DNA from: an uncultured Tissierellia bacterium
Lineage (GTDB): Bacteria; Bacillota; Clostridia; Tissierellales; Peptoniphilaceae
Direction: 5' to 3'
Assembly: GCA_937923265.1 (NCBI GenBank)
Contig: CALAJY010000010.1
Location: forward strand, 1-64,000
Length of the DNA stretch: 64,000 bases
Position numbers and translations under genes: made by a program. Position 1 is the first letter of the stretch. Each line of letters opens with the position of its first letter. This document shows, piece by piece, positions 59,448 through 64,000 of the stretch. The notes beneath the pieces are model-generated. The model worked only from the letters and a program-made list of their open reading frames with translations. It had not been told where the DNA came from and ran no database searches.

Positions 59448-60047
59448 ATGGTAACCCTACAAAAAACCGCCGGAGGCAATAAGCCTTTTCAAAGGTTTAA
59501 ATATACGACCTCCCGCATCAATACCTGTGTTTTCGTAATCGATATCCAGGAAAAATTACTTCCCATTGTCCCGGAAGCAGAAACGGTGTTGAAAAACACC
59601 TCGGTCCTTCTGGAAGCGGCAAAAGCCTACCAATTAAAGGCCGTCTATTCCGAGCAATATCCAAAGGGCTTAGGCAAAACCGTCTCGCCGCTTCGAGAAG
59701 CCCTGGAAGAGCTTGCGGCCTTCCAACTGGAGAAAACCTCCTACAATGCCCTGCTCCCGGAGATGCTCGCCGAATTGAAGGAGAGAGACTGCAAGCAGAT
59801 TATCATCACGGGCATTGAGACCCACATCTGTGTCCTCCAAACGGTTCGTTCCCTCCTGGAAAAGGGCTTTACCGTCTTTATTCCCCACGATGCCGTGGGC
59901 TCCCGCGACCCCGAGAATAAACATGTGGCCTTGGAACTCCTGCGGGATGCCGGAGCAACCATCACCTCCACCGAGACCATCCTTTTTGACCTCATGGGAG
60001 ACTCCAAGGATCCCCATTTTAAGGAACTTCAGGCTTTAATCAAATAA
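59448..60047 (+). CDS. Isochorismatase-like cysteine hydrolase
   Basis: This 199-aa hydrolase has the family triad: Asp in FVIDIQEKLLP, a Lys in the KTSYNALLPEM region, and the catalytic Cys in IIITGIETHICVLQT. Similar proteins (YcaC-like) have unknown substrates; isochorismate, nicotinamide and carbamates are possible for the wider family. The ATG at 59448 follows AGAAAGGAG; the open frame to 59349 reaches into the divergent gene and is not used. It is a single-gene unit. Confidence 0.9.
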   Translation: MVTLQKTAGGNKPFQRFKYTTSRINTCVFVIDIQEKLLPIVPEAETVLKNTSVLLEAAKAYQLKAVYSEQYPKGLGKTVSPLREALEELAAFQLEKTSYNALLPEMLAELKERDCKQIIITGIETHICVLQTVRSLLEKGFTVFIPHDAVGSRDPENKHVALELLRDAGATITSTETILFDLMGDSKDPHFKELQALIK

Positions 60048-60055
60048 GCAAACAG

Positions 60056-60098
60056 AAAAAAAGAACCGCATTCGCCAGGCGAATGCGGTTCTTTTTTC
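60056..60098. terminator. Bidirectional terminator
   Basis: AGAACCGCATTCGCC-AG-GGCGAATGCGGTTCT-type perfect hairpin with A and T flanks, between the isochorismatase-like gene (+) and the phosphorylase gene (-). Confidence 0.95.
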
Positions 60099-60100
60099 TG

Positions 60101-60919
60101 TTAGAGCTGCTTTAAAAATTCCCGGACCATGGTTTCAAACCCTTGGGCCGCCTTTTTCCCATTCTCAATCACTTCTTCTTCGCTCAAATGCTGGTGACCG
60201 AGGCCGGCCGCCTTATTGGTCGCCAGGGAAACCGCACACACCGGAACGCCCATGTGATGAGCGGCAATGGCTTCGATAACCGTGCTCATGCCCACCATAT
60301 CGGCTCCCAAGGTCTGGGCCATGCGAATCTCCGCCGGTGTCTCGTAACACGGACCCGTAAACTGCATATACACGCCCCGATGGGTGAAACAGCCCGCCGT
60401 CTTTGCCGCCTTCTCCATCTTCTCCGCGAGATTTGGATCGTAACATTGGGTCATGTCGGGAAAGCGCGTGCCCCATTCTTCCACATTGGGACCCAACAGG
60501 GGAGAGGGAACAAGGGCTGCGATATGGTCCTTGAGAATGCAAAAGTCCCCCACCTCATAGGATTCGTTGCAGGCACCTGCTGCGTTGGTTAAGAGCAGGG
60601 CAGAAACTCCCATCTTGGCCATCAGGCGAATGGGGAGCACACAGTCACTGACGGGGTAGCCCTCATAGAGATGAATGCGCCCCTGCAACAGAACCACATC
60701 CCGCCCATCCAGCTTTCCGAAAATAAACCGCCCCTTATGGCCCGGTGCGGTGGAGAGGGGAAAGCCGGGAAGGTCCTTGTATTCCACGAATTCCGGATTC
60801 TCTACCTTCTCCCCCAGGTCCCCGAGGCCGGAACCCAGAACGATTCCCAGGACCGGCTTCGTTTTGATTCGCTTTTTCAATTCCTGCCAACAGCAGTCCA
60901 CCTTCGTCTTGGCATCCAT
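60101..60919 (-). CDS. Purine nucleoside phosphorylase, trimeric type
   Basis: This 272-aa enzyme splits purine nucleosides with phosphate to give the base and ribose-1-phosphate. It has GIVLGSGLGDLGEKV (phosphate loop), GRIHLYEGY, LTNAAGACNESYEVGD, and GADMVGMSTVIEAIAAHH, all typical of the PunA/PNP family active on guanosine and inosine. The ATG at 60919 follows AGGAGGAAGGT. It is 10 bases after a small membrane protein gene and so belongs to the opp operon's tail. Confidence 0.94.
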   Translation of the reverse strand: MDAKTKVDCCWQELKKRIKTKPVLGIVLGSGLGDLGEKVENPEFVEYKDLPGFPLSTAPGHKGRFIFGKLDGRDVVLLQGRIHLYEGYPVSDCVLPIRLMAKMGVSALLLTNAAGACNESYEVGDFCILKDHIAALVPSPLLGPNVEEWGTRFPDMTQCYDPNLAEKMEKAAKTAGCFTHRGVYMQFTGPCYETPAEIRMAQTLGADMVGMSTVIEAIAAHHMGVPVCAVSLATNKAAGLGHQHLSEEEVIENGKKAAQGFETMVREFLKQL

Positions 60920-60929
60920 ACCTTCCTCC

Positions 60930-61139
60930 TTAGAGCCCCCAGAACACAAAAATCAAGACTACCACAAGAATGATGCAGCCTAGGAAAAATAAAACGGGGG
61001 GCAGAAAAACCGATAGAGCGGCCCATATCATGGCCCGCTCATCGTTTTTATCCGGCTCCTGGGAGCGGAAGCTCTTGAGCTGCTCCTGCTCCTTATCCGG
61101 ATCATAGTCTTCAATTGCCTTTGGTTTCTTAAAAAACAT
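60930..61139 (-). CDS. Small single-helix membrane protein
   Basis: This 69-aa protein has a charged N-terminal half (EDYDPDKEQEQLKSFRSQEP) and one or two closely spaced C-terminal hydrophobic segments (from ~37), ending FVFWGL. I do not recognise a family. Its ATG shares a base with the oppF stop (TGATG), which means re-initiation by the same ribosomes and supports it as a real gene. It could be a small accessory of the peptide transporter, but that is only a guess from position. Confidence 0.65.
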   Translation of the reverse strand: MFFKKPKAIEDYDPDKEQEQLKSFRSQEPDKNDERAMIWAALSVFLPPVLFFLGCIILVVVLIFVFWGL

Positions 61140-62773
61140 CAGGCTTGCTCTTTCTCCATCTCCTTATTGACGGCACGAGACTCTTCTTCCAGCTTCTGTA
61201 AACGCGCCTTCTCTCTCCCGTCGCATTCGTCCATCCATTGTTTCCGCTCTTCCGGCGTCTTGTCCATTAAATGGCAGGCAACAAAGTGCTTCGGCTCCAC
61301 CTCTTTGAACTCGGGTTCGTACTCTTTGCACCGATCCATGCAGTAACGGCAACGTGTGTGGAAGCGGCACCCATCCGGCGGATTTACCGCAGAAGGGATA
61401 TCTCCTTCCAGGATGGCCAATGCGGAATTACTCTCCACATCCGTTCTCGGAATCGCTGCCAGGAGGGCGTCCGTGTAGGGATGGAGGGGATTTGCAAACA
61501 GAGCATCGGAATCTGCCAACTCCACGAACATTCCCAGATACATAACCGCGATACGGTCGGAGATATACTTCACAACCGACAGATCGTGGGTGATGAAGAG
61601 GTAGGTCAGGCGGTTCTTTTCCTTCAGATCCTGCAACAGGTTGATAACCTGGGACTGAATGGACACATCCAACGCGGAAACTGCCTCATCGCAGACGATG
61701 AACTTGGGCTGTAAGGCCAAGGCACGGGCAATTCCGATACGCTGACGCTGACCACCGGAGAACTGGTGGGGATAGCGGTGAATAAAGTAGGGATCCAAAC
61801 CACACTGCTTCATAACGCTCTGGATATACTCGTTGTATCCTTCCGACTTCCGGCTCTTAAAGAGGTTATGAGCCATAACGCCCTCACCGATGATGTTTCC
61901 TAAGGTGAGTCGCGTATTCAGGGAGGAATAGGGATCCTGGAAGATGATCTGCATGTCCTTACGCAGTTCTCGCATCTCCTCGGTGGAAAGACGAGACAGG
62001 TCCACGCCCTTATCCTTCTGCTCCTCCAGATGGTCGAATCCATCCAGGTGCTTCAGCTTGGCACGACGATCTTCCACAAGCTTGGTCTTCTCCTCGGCAT
62101 CCTTGCGCAATGCAGGCTGTTCCTGCTTCAAGGTTGCCGCCCGCTCTTTCAATTTCGGCGTGTCTTTTTCAAAGTCCTTCTGGGTCAATTTCCAGTCAAT
62201 GGTCTTTAACTCTTTTTCATTTTGCGCTAACTTTGCCCGCGCATGGAATTCATCCAAGAGAAGATGAGAAATCTCATCCAGGTTGCCATCCAGAAGAAGT
62301 CCGCCCGCCAAGCGAACGATGTTGTAGTAGTCGTTCTGAATGTGACGGCGTTCCTTCATCATCTTATCTTCCAGATCATGAACCTCGTCCTGGTTGGACT
62401 CATCCAGAGCTTCTCTCTTCTTAACCAATTCCTGGTACTCGCCCATCGCTTTCGTATATTCCGGATAGAGCTTGGGTAAGTGCTTGAGGTCATTCTCTAC
62501 GTAGTGGGGATTGACCTCCGCAAGACTGGATCCATAGTAAAGGGTCGAACCCTCCGTCTGGTCATAAATCTGAATGAGCGTACGACCAAAGGTCGATTTC
62601 CCGGATCCGGACTCTCCTACCAAACCTAATGTCTCTCCCTCATAGATATCAATACTGATGTTCTCATTTGCATGGACATAGTATTGGCGCCGTTGAAAGG
62701 CCTTTTTCTTGATAGGGAAGTACTTTCTTAAGTTCTTTACAGAGAAAAGAACCTTACGATTATCTTGTTGCAT
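61139..62773 (-). CDS. oppF: Oligopeptide ABC transporter ATPase OppF with large insertion
   Basis: This 544-aa ATPase is ~200 residues longer than ordinary OppF. Walker A is GESGSGKST (53-61), the Q-loop is near MQIIFQDPYSS (274-284), the signature is FSGGQRQRIGIARAL (338-352), and Walker B is FIVCDEAVSALD (358-369). The extra segment, residues ~82-255, sits between Walker A and the Q-loop. It is rich in Lys, Glu and Leu, likely coiled coil. The C-terminal peptide-transporter extension with four Cys (FHTRCRYCMDRCKEYEP) is present. It starts 14 bases inside oppD and powers uptake of peptides with OppD. Confidence 0.92.
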   Translation of the reverse strand: MQQDNRKVLFSVKNLRKYFPIKKKAFQRRQYYVHANENISIDIYEGETLGLVGESGSGKSTFGRTLIQIYDQTEGSTLYYGSSLAEVNPHYVENDLKHLPKLYPEYTKAMGEYQELVKKREALDESNQDEVHDLEDKMMKERRHIQNDYYNIVRLAGGLLLDGNLDEISHLLLDEFHARAKLAQNEKELKTIDWKLTQKDFEKDTPKLKERAATLKQEQPALRKDAEEKTKLVEDRRAKLKHLDGFDHLEEQKDKGVDLSRLSTEEMRELRKDMQIIFQDPYSSLNTRLTLGNIIGEGVMAHNLFKSRKSEGYNEYIQSVMKQCGLDPYFIHRYPHQFSGGQRQRIGIARALALQPKFIVCDEAVSALDVSIQSQVINLLQDLKEKNRLTYLFITHDLSVVKYISDRIAVMYLGMFVELADSDALFANPLHPYTDALLAAIPRTDVESNSALAILEGDIPSAVNPPDGCRFHTRCRYCMDRCKEYEPEFKEVEPKHFVACHLMDKTPEERKQWMDECDGREKARLQKLEEESRAVNKEMEKEQA

Positions 62774-63758
62774 GGCGTTCGTCCTTTCTCGGGTAGTGGC
62801 AGCGAATCTGTTGATGATCCGTTACCTGCTTCAGTTCCGGCATTTCACTGCGGCATTTATCCGTTGCATAGGGACAGCGGGCAGCAAAACGGCAACCGCT
62901 GGGCAGGTTCAAGGGGTTGGGCACAGATCCCGGAATCGCATCCAGTCTCTGTCCACGGTCGGAAGAAATGGACGGAATGGACCGCAGCAAGCCTTCCGTG
63001 TAGGGGTGCTGGTATTCGGTCAATCCATCGCGGAAGATCTCTTCCACCGGAGCCCGCTCCACCACCTGGCCACAGTACATAACGGCCACGTCATCCGCCA
63101 TCTGGTTGATAACTCCCAGGTCGTGGGTGATAAACAGAATGGACGCATTTGTCGTGTGCTTCAGATCGTTCATCAACTTCAAAATCTGTGCCTGGATGGT
63201 TACATCCAATGCCGTTGTCGGCTCATCGGCGATCAGAAGCTTCGGACGGCAGGCCAGTGCCATAGCGATCATCACACGCTGGTTCATACCACCGGATAGC
63301 TCGAAGGGATATTGCTTGACCACAACGTCCGGGTTTGGAATCTTTACCAGGGCCAAGAGCTCTGCGGACCGTTTCCTCGCTTCCTCTTTGCTCAGATGCT
63401 GATGAAGCATGATGGCTTCACTCAGCTGTCTCTCCACCGTAAATACCGGGTTTAAAGAGGTCATCGGCTCCTGGAAGATAAAGGAGATCTCGTTGCCACG
63501 GACATGTTCCATCTGGTGGCGGTCAAAATCGGAAATCTTCTCTCCGTCGAACCATACTTCCCCTTCATAGATCTTTTGGTTTTTCTCAAACAGCTTAAGA
63601 ATGGACATGGCCGTCTGGCTCTTTCCCGAACCGGACTCGCCAACCAATCCCAAGGTTTTTCCCTGTTCAATCTCCAGGTCAACTCCATACACCGCCTTGA
63701 TTAAGCCGCGTTTGGTTTCAAAGTAGGTATGCAGGTTTTTAATCTCTAATAATGCCAT
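62760..63758 (-). CDS. oppD: Oligopeptide ABC transporter ATPase OppD
   Basis: This 332-aa ATPase has Walker A GESGSGKSQTA, signature LSGGMNQRVMIAMAL and Walker B LLIADEPTTALDV. The C-terminal peptide-family extension with CRFAARCPYATDKC follows. Its length is normal, in contrast to its partner OppF. It begins seven bases after the oppC stop. Confidence 0.95.
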   Translation of the reverse strand: MALLEIKNLHTYFETKRGLIKAVYGVDLEIEQGKTLGLVGESGSGKSQTAMSILKLFEKNQKIYEGEVWFDGEKISDFDRHQMEHVRGNEISFIFQEPMTSLNPVFTVERQLSEAIMLHQHLSKEEARKRSAELLALVKIPNPDVVVKQYPFELSGGMNQRVMIAMALACRPKLLIADEPTTALDVTIQAQILKLMNDLKHTTNASILFITHDLGVINQMADDVAVMYCGQVVERAPVEEIFRDGLTEYQHPYTEGLLRSIPSISSDRGQRLDAIPGSVPNPLNLPSGCRFAARCPYATDKCRSEMPELKQVTDHQQIRCHYPRKDERHATR

Positions 63759-63765
63759 CTCTTCC

Positions 63766-64000
63766 CTACCTTTCTAGTCTCTTCGGATCCAACGCGTCAC
63801 GGAGGGCATCACCAATCAGGTTGACCGTCAAAGCCGTGAGGAAGACTGCCAGACCTGGGAACACCCATCTCCACCAGTACTTCTGAATAACATCCACGGA
63901 CTGCGCCGAGGTCATCATATTTCCCCAGGAAGGATAGGGCTCGACAACACCGAATCCCAAAAAGGATAAACCGGCCTCACTCAGAAGGTTGCCCGCATAT
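63766..64000 (-). CDS. oppC: Oligopeptide ABC transporter permease OppC, C-terminal part
   Basis: Only the last 77 residues are in the window; the frame is open to the edge at 64000. The visible part contains NLLSEAGLSFLGFGVVEPYP followed by PSWGNMM, the signature end of OppC/DppC permeases. It then has a last membrane helix (FPGLAVFLTALTVNLIGDAL) and the coupling-end DALRDALDPK. An apparent TTG start at 63960 is internal and not the true start. Confidence 0.93.
   Translation of the reverse strand, partial: YAGNLLSEAGLSFLGFGVVEPYPSWGNMMTSAQSVDVIQKYWWRWVFPGLAVFLTALTVNLIGDALRDALDPKRLER

Overview
The window reads as chromosomal DNA of an anaerobic Gram-positive bacterium of the Bacillota, most likely Clostridia or Tissierellia. 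The block metG - tatD - rnmV - ksgA plus veg and ispE has the gene content of the corresponding Bacillus subtilis region. Other supporting signs are a T-box leader before tyrS, AGGAGG-type ribosome binding sites, an xPKTG-type sortase signal, ECF transporters, and oxygen-sensitive acyl-CoA/flavodiiron metabolism. I see no rRNA, tRNA, CRISPR, insertion sequence, integrase or phage gene. Genus cannot be fixed from sequence reading alone.

Layout. 0.1-7.8 kb: housekeeping genes on the minus strand (ispE, veg, M18 aminopeptidase, glutaredoxin, ksgA, rnmV, tatD, metG), with one small plus-strand DUF1858 gene. 7.9-11.8 kb: a YkvI-like transporter and an ABC-2 type exporter pair. 11.9-16.9 kb, plus strand: T-box-tyrS, then an acyl-CoA dehydrogenase fused to an ETF-alpha FAD domain and a rubredoxin, followed by a flavodiiron protein. 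16.9-28.0 kb, minus strand: mnmA-iscS, L25/Ctc, rho with a flavinylated lipoprotein, prmC-prfA-glgP-fba, and rpmE. 28.1-33.8 kb, minus strand: an ECF transporter operon (S component, fused double ATPase, T component) with two surface proteins, a sortase-anchored beta-propeller and a DUF4430 protein. 33.8-51.9 kb: a surface polysaccharide locus, mostly one long minus-strand operon, with a divergent polymerase/glycosyltransferase pair. 51.9-57.4 kb: three secreted cell-wall enzymes (GH25 muramidase, L,D-transpeptidase, M23 peptidase) sharing related wall-binding-like repeats. 57.5-64 kb: CoA-transferase, thioesterase, isochorismatase-like hydrolase, purine nucleoside phosphorylase, a small membrane protein, and an oligopeptide ABC transporter (oppF, oppD, and an oppC cut by the window end).

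How genes appear to work together. Two groupings stand out. First, the dehydrogenase-ETF-rubredoxin fusion and the adjacent flavodiiron protein together encode every cofactor needed to pass electrons from an acyl-CoA to O2 (or NO), so they may form a self-contained oxygen-scavenging chain. Second, the ECF operon pairs a membrane importer with a surface beta-propeller and a transcobalamin-like DUF4430 domain. This resembles a Gram-positive counterpart of the BtuG-type corrinoid capture systems of Bacteroides. The polysaccharide locus encodes a WbpA/B/E/D-type route to a diacetamido-uronic acid. It also has a dehydratase/aminotransferase/phosphosugar-transferase set for a 4-amino-trideoxy starter sugar without a visible acetyltransferase, which suggests a polymer carrying both charges.
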